Positions 8,014 to 16,866 of a DNA stretch of 64,000 nucleotides are shown here, in pieces. The stretch spans positions 62,001 through 126,000 of the forward strand of contig NZ_JABBYO010000007.1 of NCBI RefSeq assembly GCF_012958305.1, in the 5' to 3' direction. Origin of the DNA: Tautonia rosea. Lineage in GTDB: Bacteria; Planctomycetota; Planctomycetia; Isosphaerales; Isosphaeraceae. How positions within the stretch are numbered: position 1 is the stretch's first letter; each line of letters starts with the position of its first letter. Below the pieces are notes generated by a model. The model did no database searches. It was not told where the DNA came from and saw only the letters and a list, made by a program, of their open reading frames with translations. The position numbers and the translations under genes were made by a program.

Positions 8014-9393
8014 TCAGGATGGGTCTTCGGTGCCAGGGGAGTCAGAGGGGTTAGGGTCGTGTTCCGGGTGTTCAAGCGATTCAGTGCTGATGGGTTCGAC
8101 CCGAACGCGTCTGACCCGGTTTGGCTCGGCATGGAGAACGATAAGACGGTGTTGCCCAACGACCACGGCATCTCCTTCGGTGGCCAGGCGTCCGAGAAGC
8201 TCGACGACCAGCCCACCGGTGGTTCGCGAGTCGATTCCTTCGGGCACGGCCACGGCGTTGGCTTCGCGGAGTTCATCGACGGGGTAGACGCCGTCGACTT
8301 CAAATGCGCCTCCGTCCTTGGATTCAACGCGAGGGGGTTCACGGTCGAACTCGTCCTGAATCTGGCCGACGAGCTTTTCCAGAACGGTCTCCAGCGTGAC
8401 CATGCCCACCACGTCGCCATGTTCGTTTAACAGCATGGCAAGGTGGATCTGATTCCGCTGAAATTCGAGCAAGAGCAGGTCGAGCTGCATGGTTTCCGGC
8501 AAGAATGGCACGGTTCGAGCGAGCCGACGCAGGTCGGGACGGCCGTCGTCCGAGCCACTGGAACGGAAAAGATCTTTGACATGAATGAACCCGACAACCG
8601 TTGTCAGGTCGTCTTCGCAGAGCGGGAACCGGGTGTGTCCGGCGCGGCGGGCGATCCGTAAATTTTCCTCGACCGACCGGGCAAGGCTCAGGTACACAAT
8701 ATCAATCCGGGGGACCATTGCGTCTTCAGCGGTCTTTTCTTCAAGATTGAGGACATTCTCAATCATCACTCGTTCAAACCGGGAAAGGTGGCCCCCCTGG
8801 TTGCTCTCGGAAAGAATGTGCCTGAGTTCTTCCTCGGTATGGGCGAGTGCTTCGTGGTCGAGTTTGCCGATTCCGGCCAGGCGAAGAATGAGATCACTGA
8901 AGCCATTGAGCAGCCAGATCACCGGGAAGAAGAGGTAGTAAAAGGCCATCAACGGCGGTGCGGTGATCAGCGCCATGGGCCGGGCCGCCCGAATGGCCAA
9001 ACTTTTTGGGACAAGTTCGCCAATGCTAATGTGGAGAAACGTCACGAAGATAAAGGCGAACGCGGGGATGATCGGAATCCGCTGCCCTTGAATTTCCAGC
9101 GCACGTTCCGGCAGACCCATCGAGTGCAGCAGGGTTTCAATCCCTGGTTCGACCGATCGTTCGATGACGAAGCCCAGCCCCAGGCTCGCCAGCGTAATTC
9201 CGAATTGCGAGGCGGACAGGTAGGCGTCGAGATGGTCGAGCAACCGGCCCGTGACCTTCGCCGCCCAATCGCCCTGTCCGGCCAGCTCATCAATCTGGCT
9301 GACCCGAACCTTGACCAGCGCGAACTCGGCCGCGACGAAAAAGGCGTTGGCCAGCAGCAACCCGGCCACAACCAAGAATTCGACCATGCCCAT
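8014..9393 (-). CDS. CorC/HlyC-family CNNM-CBS membrane protein
   Basis: A 459-residue membrane protein of the hemolysin C/CorC group. Residues 1-173 form the CNNM (DUF21) domain with about four hydrophobic helices and the conserved turn HISIGELVPKSLAIR. Residues 205-330 hold two CBS modules (MVPRIDIVYLS, then GHTRFPLCEDD and VVGFIHVKDLF). The last third carries the CorC_HlyC transporter-associated domain (FEVDGVYPVDEL, TTGGLVVELLGRL). Related proteins are linked to Mg2+ or Na+ transport; the older name hemolysin reflects one phenotype only. It would be the first gene of the minus-strand row ending with arsS. Substrate ion unknown. Confidence 0.88.
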   Translation of the reverse strand: MGMVEFLVVAGLLLANAFFVAAEFALVKVRVSQIDELAGQGDWAAKVTGRLLDHLDAYLSASQFGITLASLGLGFVIERSVEPGIETLLHSMGLPERALEIQGQRIPIIPAFAFIFVTFLHISIGELVPKSLAIRAARPMALITAPPLMAFYYLFFPVIWLLNGFSDLILRLAGIGKLDHEALAHTEEELRHILSESNQGGHLSRFERVMIENVLNLEEKTAEDAMVPRIDIVYLSLARSVEENLRIARRAGHTRFPLCEDDLTTVVGFIHVKDLFRSSGSDDGRPDLRRLARTVPFLPETMQLDLLLLEFQRNQIHLAMLLNEHGDVVGMVTLETVLEKLVGQIQDEFDREPPRVESKDGGAFEVDGVYPVDELREANAVAVPEGIDSRTTGGLVVELLGRLATEGDAVVVGQHRLIVLHAEPNRVRRVRVEPISTESLEHPEHDPNPSDSPGTEDPS

Positions 9394-9878
9394 CCTCGGG
9401 CCTGTGCGATGATGGCGGCCCCCGGGGTGATCTCCGCGCGACGGGGGCCCGAATGCGTCCCCACCGCCGATCGACCCAAAGGCCCTGTCTTCCCCGCGAT
9501 CTTACCCGAACTGACTTCCCCTCGCACGATTCTTCTACCCGAGCCCCGCCGATTCACTGTTTCTCAGGCTTTGCGGTCGTCCTGCCTCCTCCGCATCCTA
9601 TCAACCTCAAGCTTTTACCTGGTCCTTCCCTTGAACGGCCGACCGCTGCAATGGCCCAGACGATCTTCCTCAAGTGTTCGTGCTCGGTGCGCTCCCTTCG
9701 CCGACTGCTCGACGCGATCCGGCTCGTCATCCGTCGATCCTGTGCCCCCCTGACTTTGCTGTTCGATTGGTTCCCTTTCTCCTCGATTTGCTCTCGATTC
9801 CTCAACACCGGGAATTTTTCACCTTGAACCCGGCCAATCCGCTCGTTAATGTGAGACTGGTTTTTCCCACCTTGCCTC
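9394..9878. other. Non-coding stretch before the tRNA
   Basis: No gene was found between the CorC-like start and tRNA-Val. The open frames here are arginine- and proline-rich shadows without family features. The stretch must contain the CorC promoter on the minus strand and the tRNA promoter on the plus strand, but no clear -35/-10 pair could be picked out. Confidence 0.5.
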
Positions 9879-9952
<74 letters not shown>

Positions 9953-10315
9953 TTTTTCTCATGTGTTGCCGATCTTGGAGTGAGAGGTTCCCCAGGGGTG
10001 GGGGGGGCCGGATCGGGGACGATTCGGGTGATACGACCGTCGAGGTTGCTCGGCGACTCGTGGTGACGACGTGCTTGACCGGATCGATTTGCGGGTCCGA
10101 TGGTCAAGAACGAGGATGCAGCGCAATCTCAATCGAGGGACGAGGAAGCCTTCGATCGATGGCTGATGCGCACCGGGTCGACTCGGTGAGTTAGGCTTGA
10201 TGCTTGCGTTGGATGGGATTGGAGGTGTCAGAATCCTGAGTGATCTGAGCGTTTGCCTTGCTCGGTGAGGCGACGATCAAGGCGTCGATCGCAACGCAAC
10301 ACGGGGGACAGGCCG
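9953..10315. other. Non-coding stretch after the tRNA
   Basis: Apart from TTTTTCTC directly after the tRNA, which may act as its terminator, nothing was recognised. The open frames are GC shadows. A GGGGGA ribosome site for the next gene lies at 10303-10308. Confidence 0.5.
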
Positions 10316-11506
10316 ATGGAACGCCCCAAGATCATCGTCTTTGACGTGAACGAGACGCTGCTCGACCTGACGCCCTTAAAAGTGAGCGTGGCTGAGGCCC
10401 TTGGAGGTCGACCGGACCTGGCGTCGCTCTGGTTCACGACGCTCCTCCAGTATTCACTCGTGGCGACGGTTGCCGATCGCGACCAGCACTTCGACGAAAT
10501 CGGGGTTGCCTGCCTGCAGATGATCGCCGAGGGCCAAGGAATCCGGCTGGATCACCACACGGCGCGGCGTTGCCTGGCTCTGATGCGGGCGCTGCCTCCG
10601 CATCCCGAGGTCACCTCGGCCCTCGAACGCTTGCGGGACGACGGATACCGGTTGGCGACCCTGACCAACTCCTCCAGGGCGGTCCTGGCCGATCAGATGA
10701 CGCATGCCGACCTGGAGCGTTTTTTCGAGGCCATGCTGAGCGTCGAGGAGATTGGGCGCTTCAAACCGCATCCCCACGTCTACCGCTGGGCTGCTCGCCG
10801 ACTGGGGGTGGAGGTCTCGGAGTGTCTGCTCGTCGCCGCTCACGGTTGGGACGTGGCGGGGGCGTCATGGGTCGGCATGCGGACGGCCTTTGTCGCTCGG
10901 CCGGGCCAGTCGCTGTATCCGCTCGGCCCGGCCGTCGATGCCACGGTCCCTTCCTTCGCAGACCTTCCTGAGATGGTGGCGCGGTTGGTCTCGTCTTCGC
11001 GAGCGGAAAGGGGAGAACCGGTGCTTCTCAAGAAGATCCTCGACCCTCAGGAGCACCCTCCAGAGACCTCGGGTCGCGTGATCGACCTTGCGGCCGAGGC
11101 GGCAGTGCGGGTGACGTCGGAAGACCCCGAGCATCCGATCGACCATGCCTTCGATGACTCTGAAGGTCCCGGAGGTTCGCGTTGGATCGCGGGCACGCCC
11201 GGCGAGCAGACGCTGATCCTGGCCTTCGATGCTCCTCAGGGAATCACTCGGGTTGCGCTCGAAGTTGAGGAGCGGAACGTCGCCCGCACTCAGGACCTTC
11301 AGCTGGCTCTCTCGACCGACGGCGGACAGACCTACCGGGAAGTCCTCCGGCAGGAATACGGCTTCAGTCCGACCGGATCGACCTTTGAGCGGGAAGACTG
11401 GGAGGTTCGAGCCGATCGCGTCACCCACCTGCGGCTGGTCATCAGGCCCGACAAGGGTGGAAGGCCATGTCGGGCGTCGATCACGACCTTGGCGTTGCGG
11501 GGTTGA
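10316..11506 (+). CDS. HAD dehalogenase (type II) fused to discoidin-like domain
   Basis: A 396-residue two-part protein. Residues 1-225 are a HAD hydrolase of the haloacid dehalogenase type II group: nucleophile D10 in VFDVNETLLDL, Thr/Ser in TLTNSS, the lysine in FKPHPHVY and the loop AAHGWDVAGA, which resembles the dehalogenase-specific W-D-x-x-G-A. Residues 240-396 (LLKKILDPQEHP to TTLALRG) look like a beta-sandwich of the F5/8 C (discoidin) kind that can occur as a separate short protein; no stop or frameshift separates the two. The ATG at 10316 follows GGGGGA. No signal peptide is seen, so the enzyme is probably cytosolic. Substrate unknown; the fused domain may bind it or mediate assembly. 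Confidence 0.8.
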   Translation: MERPKIIVFDVNETLLDLTPLKVSVAEALGGRPDLASLWFTTLLQYSLVATVADRDQHFDEIGVACLQMIAEGQGIRLDHHTARRCLALMRALPPHPEVTSALERLRDDGYRLATLTNSSRAVLADQMTHADLERFFEAMLSVEEIGRFKPHPHVYRWAARRLGVEVSECLLVAAHGWDVAGASWVGMRTAFVARPGQSLYPLGPAVDATVPSFADLPEMVARLVSSSRAERGEPVLLKKILDPQEHPPETSGRVIDLAAEAAVRVTSEDPEHPIDHAFDDSEGPGGSRWIAGTPGEQTLILAFDAPQGITRVALEVEERNVARTQDLQLALSTDGGQTYREVLRQEYGFSPTGSTFEREDWEVRADRVTHLRLVIRPDKGGRPCRASITTLALRG

Positions 11507-11784
11507 ACGCTGACGGAATCAACAGATCGGCACGCCCTGTCCCGACCTCTGAGGAGAGTACGGTTCCTGATCGTCGCCATCGGAACCCTTGCGTTGGAAA
11601 GATCTCGCAGCCGGGAGCGAGAGGCAGCCTTCTGAAGCAATTCTCCGTCAGACGCCTCGTTCAGGAGACGAGGGTCGGAGGGGACCACCTGTGGTATGCT
11701 CGGACGCATCGAATCCGATCGATTCGCGGGCCTGGTGATCTCCGGATTGACCTCACCGATCAGGACGATAAAACGAGGAAAAGC

Positions 11785-12657
11785 ATGATCATGTTTCGAG
11801 TTTGCTCTCGATTCCGAGGGATCGTTCCGTCGACCCTGCTTGCGGTGGCGCTCGTCCTGAGCCCCGACGGCGCTCAGGCCTGGCAAGGCGGAGCTGCCCC
11901 GCCGGTGGTTGACGAGCCGTCGAAGGAACTCCCGATGCCCGGAGAAGTCTTTCAGGTCGAGGGACAAACCGCCTTCCTCATCCTGCCGGAAGGAGCATCC
12001 GCGACCGAAGGCATGCCGTGGGTCTGGTACGCCCCGACCCTTCCAAGGTTGCCGGGACCCGAGGAGCGCTGGATGTTCGAGCGGTTCCTCAAGGCCGGGA
12101 TCGCCATCGGCGGGATCGACGTGGGAGAGTCGTTCGGGAGCCCCGAGGGACGGGCACGCTACACCGCCTTTTATGAGTCGCTCGTTCAAGGACGCGGACT
12201 CTCACCGCGGCCCTGCCTGCTGGCGAGAAGCCGAGGGGGCCTGATGCTCTACAACTGGGCGGTCGAGCATCCCGAGTCGGTGGCCTGCATTGCCGGTATC
12301 TACCCGGTTTGCGACCTTCGCAGCTATCCCGGCGTTGATCGAGCGTCTGCCGCCTATGGGATGACTCCGGAGAAACTGACCGACGCCCTCACGTTGCACA
12401 ATCCGGTGGACCGGGTCGAGACGCTGGCGAGGGCGGGCGTGCCGGTCTTCCACCTCCACGGAGACGCGGACACGGTCGTTCCCATCGAGGCGAATTCGGC
12501 GGCGTTGGCCGAGAACTACAGCAAGTTCGGTGGCGAGATGACGCTGCGCGTCGTTGAAGGGGGCGGGCATACCATGTGGCCAGGCTGGTTTCAGAGCCCG
12601 GAGCTCGTCGCGTTCGTGATCGCCCATGCGACAGCGAGCGAGCCAGACAAGCCCTGA
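11785..12657 (+). CDS. Secreted alpha/beta hydrolase
   Basis: A 290-residue hydrolase with a signal peptide (hydrophobic IVPSTLLAVALVLS, likely cut after AQA). The nucleophile elbow is LARSRGGLM, the acid is in LHGDADTVVP and the catalytic histidine in GGGHTMW, giving a Ser-Asp-His triad in order. The loop preceding the elbow (SPRPCLLARS) and the prolyl-oligopeptidase/dienelactone-hydrolase-like ending suggest an esterase or acyl-carbohydrate hydrolase of the cell envelope. GAGGAA lies four bases before the ATG chosen. The frame extends upstream to 11467, but that part is not hydrolase-like. It precedes the selenoprotein gene by 108 bases. Substrate cannot be told. Confidence 0.82.
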   Translation: MIMFRVCSRFRGIVPSTLLAVALVLSPDGAQAWQGGAAPPVVDEPSKELPMPGEVFQVEGQTAFLILPEGASATEGMPWVWYAPTLPRLPGPEERWMFERFLKAGIAIGGIDVGESFGSPEGRARYTAFYESLVQGRGLSPRPCLLARSRGGLMLYNWAVEHPESVACIAGIYPVCDLRSYPGVDRASAAYGMTPEKLTDALTLHNPVDRVETLARAGVPVFHLHGDADTVVPIEANSAALAENYSKFGGEMTLRVVEGGGHTMWPGWFQSPELVAFVIAHATASEPDKP

Positions 12658-12765
12658 TTGCAAGCTCCGGGAGTTCGTTTCAACAGGGCACCGCTCGGCT
12701 CGCGGGCATGGTACACTGGTCGCCAACCGGATGAACGTGGCGACCTCTTTCTCGGGAGCATGATC

Positions 12766-14187
12766 ATGCGACGATGGACTTCCATTCTGGCCGCCTGTGC
12801 CGCCGTTGTCACGGGCGGAACGCCGAGCCAGGCTGGGGCCGAGACTCCTCAGGTTGGTGAGCGGTACCCGGATTTCGTCCTCCCGAGCATCGACGGGGGC
12901 GATCCCGTTTCACTCTCGCAATTCCGGGGCAAGAAGGTCCTGTTGATCCAGTTCGCCTCGTGGTGAGCGGGCTGCCGCAGGCACGTGCCGGTCTGGCACG
13001 ACTCGACCCGATCGTGGGTAAACGACGGACGCCTGGTCCTACTCGGCGTCACCCAGGAACAGCACGCCGACCGCTGCCGCCTGTTCGCCCGGTGGCAGGA
13101 GTTTGAGTTCCCGATCCTTCACGATCCGATCAATGTGCTCCAGTCGGAGGCCGTGCCGATTCTCACCGCCATTGACGAGCATGGAATCGTGCGCGACCTT
13201 CAGCCTCGGCTGGAGACGTTCGAGGCGGAATTCCTCGATCGCTCGTTCCCGGCCGAGCACACGAACGCCGAAGTTGCTTCTGCCCAACCTCCCGATCTCG
13301 ACACCTTGAGGAACCTCGCCCGATCGAACCCGACCGCCGATGCCTGGCGATCGCTGGGAGATGCCCTGGCCTTGTGGGGCGGCATCGGTCGGATCGACGA
13401 GGCCATCGAGGCGTATGAACATGCCCTCGCGCTCCGGCCGGACGATGCTGACAGTCGCTTTCGGCTCGGAGTTTGCCACCGGATGCGGTTCGAGTCGCCC
13501 CATCGACTCCCCGGCGACTTCCAGGCGGCCGTCGATGCCTGGGGCCAGGCGCTCAATCAGGAACCGAATCAGTACATCTGGAGACGTCGAATCGAGCAGT
13601 ACGGCCCCCGGTTGGCCAAACCGTACCCGTTTTATGACTGGGTGGACGAGGCCACCGAGGCACTCGCCGCCCGGGGAGAGCCGCAGGTTCCGCTCGCCGT
13701 CATGCCCACCGGGGCTGAGATTGCCCAGCCCTCCCGAGACTTCGAGGTGTTCGACGCCGTCGAGCAGTCCCCCGATCCCCAGGGTCGCATCAATCGCGAT
13801 CGGCAAGGGCTCATCGAGGCCGAGGTCGCCGTCGTCCCCGCGAAGGTTCGTCCGGGAGCAACAGCTCGGGTTCATGTGACCTTCCTGCCCAATGCGATCC
13901 GGAAGGCCCACTGGAACAACGAGTCGACGCCCTTGCGCCTGTGGATCGAACCTCCTGAAGGATGGCGTGTCTCAGGGAAGTTGCTGACGGCCCCTCAGGG
14001 GGACGAGGCCGAAACGAACGAGATTCGCCGCCTCGATTTCGAGGTCGAGGTTCCTTCCTCGGCGACCGGCCCGACGCGCATTCCTGCCTTTGCCCTGTAC
14101 AATGTGTGCGAGGACCTGGGCGGTGTCTGCCTCTTTCTTCGACAGGATCTCGTGATCGAGGTCGATGTCATTCAAGAGGCCCCTTGA
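12766..14187 (+). CDS. Probable selenoprotein: redoxin (UxxC) with TPR and DsbD-N-like domain
   Basis: Read through one in-frame TGA at 12964-12966, this is a single 473-residue exported protein. Residues 1-25 are a signal peptide (cut after AGA). Residues 28-165 form an AhpC/TlpA-type thioredoxin fold: GERYPDFVLPSIDGG, KVLLIQFASW, then U67-A-G-C70-RRHVPVW where the family has C-x-x-C, then LVLLGVTQEQ and the cis-proline region AVPILTAIDEHG. Residues about 190-245 hold a TPR pair, and residues 350-473 resemble the DsbD N-terminal domain, with a second pair C448/C455. The TGA replaces the first active cysteine, coding similarity continues without shift on both sides, and a SECIS-like hairpin follows. 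Start at the second ATG, seven bases after GGGAG. An automated call would split it or begin at GTG 12985. A nonsense mutation is the alternative. Confidence 0.85.
12984..13000 (+). promoter_or_regulatory. SECIS-like hairpin for UGA recoding
   Basis: Six base pairs CGUGCC/GGCACG close a five-base loop GGUCU. The stem begins 18 bases after the TGA (12964-12966). The loop carries the G and U that SelB recognises in the E. coli fdhF SECIS, whose loop is also GGUC(U). It lies within the coding sequence, as bacterial SECIS elements do. The lower stem is weak by eye, so full folding needs computing. Confidence 0.75.
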
Positions 14188-14218
14188 ACCGGTTTTCTCT
14201 CAACGTGGGAGGATGGCG

Positions 14219-14914
14219 ATGCGATTCAAGCGGCCTGGGATGAGCGTGGTGATCGTCCTCGCCAGTGCCGAGGTTGCCTGGGCAGGGATGCCCTCGATCA
14301 CCCTGACCGACCTGGCCCGGATGCGGATGCAAACGCTCTCATTCTTTTTGCTCGGAATCCTCATCTGCTCGTGGATCGTGCAGCGCATCTGGAACGGGCT
14401 GAGCAAGGACTTTACCTGGCTCCCCCGACTGACGTTCGGCAAGGCCCTCGGCCTCATCACGCTCTGGGGGTTCCTGTTCGTCCTCATCCTGACCATGATC
14501 TCCGGTGCCCGGGAACTGATGACACCCGGCGCCTGGGAAAAGCAGGGGTTGACGTATACGATTGTTGAGGAGAGCCCCACGGAGGTTTCCCCCGATCCGC
14601 TCCTTGAGGAACGCCGCCGGGCGCTCGACCGGCTTCGGATCGCCCTTTGGACCTATGCTCGAAGCCACGACGGTCGTTTCCCTTCCCCGGACGACCTGAC
14701 CGCCATCCCCGACGAGGCGTGGCAGGTGCCCGACCCCTGCGGCATGCGGTACCTCTATGTGCCCGGACAGATCGCCGACGAGGGCCACAAGCCGCTCGTT
14801 TACGAACCGGAACTCTTCGACCTCGATTGCCTCGTGCTCCAGACCGATGGCCGGATCGTCGTGATGACCTCCGACGCGATCGACCACGCGCTCGGAGAGG
14901 AGCAAACCCCATGA
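14219..14914 (+). CDS. Membrane protein of unknown function, coupled to DUF1559 gene
   Basis: A 231-residue protein with a hydrophobic N-terminus (VVIVLASAEVAWAG), two further membrane helices (LSFFLLGILICSWIV and ALGLITLWGFLFVLILT) and a soluble C-terminal half. That half has RRALDRLRIALWTYARSHDGRFP, then DPCGMRYLYVPG, a pattern also seen in pilin-like and type II secretion pseudopilin ends in planctomycetes. GGGAGG stands six bases before the ATG at 14219; the ATG at 14213 is too close to it. It lies 31 bases after the selenoprotein gene and its TGA overlaps the next ATG, so translation is probably coupled. No named family was recognised. Confidence 0.65.
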   Translation: MRFKRPGMSVVIVLASAEVAWAGMPSITLTDLARMRMQTLSFFLLGILICSWIVQRIWNGLSKDFTWLPRLTFGKALGLITLWGFLFVLILTMISGARELMTPGAWEKQGLTYTIVEESPTEVSPDPLLEERRRALDRLRIALWTYARSHDGRFPSPDDLTAIPDEAWQVPDPCGMRYLYVPGQIADEGHKPLVYEPELFDLDCLVLQTDGRIVVMTSDAIDHALGEEQTP

Positions 14915-15957
14915 GACGGTCGATCTTCGTGGGCTGCATGACGATCGTGGTCCTCGTCAGCCTTGCCACCATTGGTCTGGTCGTGCCGCTTGATGTGACG
15001 ATTGCCCTGACAGTGGGCTGGGCCTTCTTCCTTGGCCGGGTGCTGCCGGAGGTCACCATTGCCTGGGATGGGGTGGTTACGGCAGTGGTTTGCATCGTCG
15101 TTTTCGTGGTTGGTGCCCATGCCTTTCTTCGCTGGATCGCGCAGCAGCGCATCGCGGAACGCTCAGAACACGCTCGACCCTGGCCGTTCCGGTGGACCGC
15201 GGCGATGACGGGGGTGATCCTCGTGATGTTCCTCGCCGGGATCGCGGCGACCGGGGTCGTCCATCAAGTCGGCTGGCTGTTGACTTCGGGCGAGCCGATC
15301 GCAGGCTTCGTCAGTCTGGCCGCGCAGCGTGCTCAGTCGTCGAACAATCTGAAGCAGATCGGCATCGGTTTGTCCAACTACCACGACTCGCACGGCACCT
15401 TCCCGCCCGGCGCGACGTTTGACGATCGCGGTCGACCGCTCCACGGATGGCAAGCGATGCTCTTGCCTTATGTCGAGCATCAGGCGATTTACGACCAAAT
15501 TACCTTCGAACTACCCTGGGATGATCCCGCCAATCGTGAACCGTTCCAGACCGAAGTGCTCATGTTTCTCAACCCCGGAAACATCAACTCCGGGAATCTC
15601 AATCGGAGTGATGCGGCCGGGTATGCCCTCAGCCATTATTCCGGGAACGCTCGGCTTCTTGGTGGAGACATGCCACGAAGTCTGACGGACCTGACGGATG
15701 GGGCCTCCACCACGATTCTGGCCGGAGAGGTTGCGACCGAGTTCCTTGCCTGGGGCCATCCGATCCAGTGGCGAGACCCAGCCCTCGGGATCAACCGCTC
15801 TCCCCGAGGCTTCGGAAGCCCGTTTCCCCCTGGAGGAGCGAATTTTGTGTTCGCCGATGGATCGGTCCGGTTCGTGAAGGAGACAGTCGATCCTCAGATC
15901 CTCAAGGCGCTGAGTACCCCGACTGGGAACGAAGCGATTTCGAACGGGATGTACTAA
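14911..15957 (+). CDS. DUF1559 protein with multi-helix N-terminus
   Basis: A 348-residue protein. The second half is a DUF1559 domain, an abundant planctomycete family with a pseudopilin-like fold: RAQSSNNLKQIGIGLSNYH, GTFPPGA, GWQAMLLPYVEHQAIYDQI, LTDGASTTILAGE and the ending ANFVFADGSVRFVKETVD. Usual members begin with a type IV prepilin leader (G-F-T-L-I-E). This one lacks it and has four hydrophobic helices in residues 1-140 instead, so it is probably a polytopic membrane protein with the DUF1559 part outside. The ATG overlaps the upstream stop (ATGA). Function unknown; surface or envelope structure is the common guess for the family. Confidence 0.8.
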   Translation: MRRSIFVGCMTIVVLVSLATIGLVVPLDVTIALTVGWAFFLGRVLPEVTIAWDGVVTAVVCIVVFVVGAHAFLRWIAQQRIAERSEHARPWPFRWTAAMTGVILVMFLAGIAATGVVHQVGWLLTSGEPIAGFVSLAAQRAQSSNNLKQIGIGLSNYHDSHGTFPPGATFDDRGRPLHGWQAMLLPYVEHQAIYDQITFELPWDDPANREPFQTEVLMFLNPGNINSGNLNRSDAAGYALSHYSGNARLLGGDMPRSLTDLTDGASTTILAGEVATEFLAWGHPIQWRDPALGINRSPRGFGSPFPPGGANFVFADGSVRFVKETVDPQILKALSTPTGNEAISNGMY

Positions 15958-16050
15958 CGATGCGTCTTTCATCGTGGCGAATCTTGCTCAGGTTGGCCCC
16001 GCCAGCAGCATGTTCAAGACGAAAACACTTCAGACGCCTGGAAATCGCTT

Positions 16051-16833
16051 ATGTTTGGGATCTTCGAAACAAAACGGCAGCGGCGGAACCGGATTCGCTC
16101 CCAGCCCTTTCCCGATCATTGGGGTGAGATCCTGAGCAGGGAAGTTCCGCTTTATCAACGCCTTTCCAAAGAGGATCGGCAGGAACTCCAGGGGCTGATT
16201 CAGATTTTCCTCGCCGAGAAGCATTTCGAGGGCTGCGGTGGGCTGACGCTGACCGATGCCATTCGCGTCACGATCGCCGCGCAGGCATGCGTGCTTCTGT
16301 TGCATCGGGAGACGGATCTGTACCCTCGTTTGATTACCATTCTCGTCTATCCGAGCGCCTACGTCGCCCGGGCGCGAGAGCCGATTGGCGGCGGCTTGGT
16401 CCTTGAAGGGGAGGTTGCCCGTCTGGGTGAAGCGTGGAAGGATGGTGTGGTGGTCCTGGCCTGGGACGATGTGCGTTCCGGCGCTTTAGACATTCACGAC
16501 GGGCACAACGTCGTCCTGCACGAGTTTGCGCACCAACTCGATCAGGAGAACGGTCCGGCCGACGGGGCGCCAATCCTTGAGCATCGGAGCCGCTACATCT
16601 CCTGGGCTCGCGTCCTCGGCGATGAGTATGAACAACTGCGCAAAGACGCTGCGTCTGGGCGCTTGAGTGTGCTTGACCAGTACGGCGCCACCAATCCAGC
16701 CGAATTCTTCGCTGTGGCGACCGAGTGCTACTTCGAGAAGTCTGAGGAACTTCGACGCACGCATCCCGAGTTATTCGAAGAACTCAAGGCATACTATCGG
16801 TTTGACCCGACCCAGATGACGACATTGGACTGA
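16051..16833 (+). CDS. mtfA: M90-family zinc peptidase MtfA
   Basis: A 260-residue member of the MtfA family (peptidase family M90). In E. coli MtfA is a zinc aminopeptidase that binds the repressor Mlc and so affects glucose PTS expression; in bacteria without that system the role is unknown. The zinc site HEFAH gives H157, E158 and H161, followed by QLDQENG, and the third-ligand region ATNPAEFFAVATECYFE lies near residue 220. Length matches the family (about 265). The opening residues (FETKRQRRNRIRSQPFPDHW) also fit it. It lies 93 bases after the DUF1559 gene and 33 bases before the enolase-superfamily gene. Confidence 0.9.
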   Translation: MFGIFETKRQRRNRIRSQPFPDHWGEILSREVPLYQRLSKEDRQELQGLIQIFLAEKHFEGCGGLTLTDAIRVTIAAQACVLLLHRETDLYPRLITILVYPSAYVARAREPIGGGLVLEGEVARLGEAWKDGVVVLAWDDVRSGALDIHDGHNVVLHEFAHQLDQENGPADGAPILEHRSRYISWARVLGDEYEQLRKDAASGRLSVLDQYGATNPAEFFAVATECYFEKSEELRRTHPELFEELKAYYRFDPTQMTTLD

Positions 16834-16866
16834 GTGAGCCTGCGACCCCTCTCGATCGGAGCAACG

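Noticed and set aside
9453-9827. 124-residue open frame before the tRNA
   Set aside because: Arginine- and proline-rich with no domain or ribosome site; typical GC shadow in a non-coding gap.
12658-12765. An upstream start extending the selenoprotein N-terminus
   Set aside because: The added residues do not look like a signal peptide; GGGAG correctly spaced before ATG 12766 gives a clean signal peptide.
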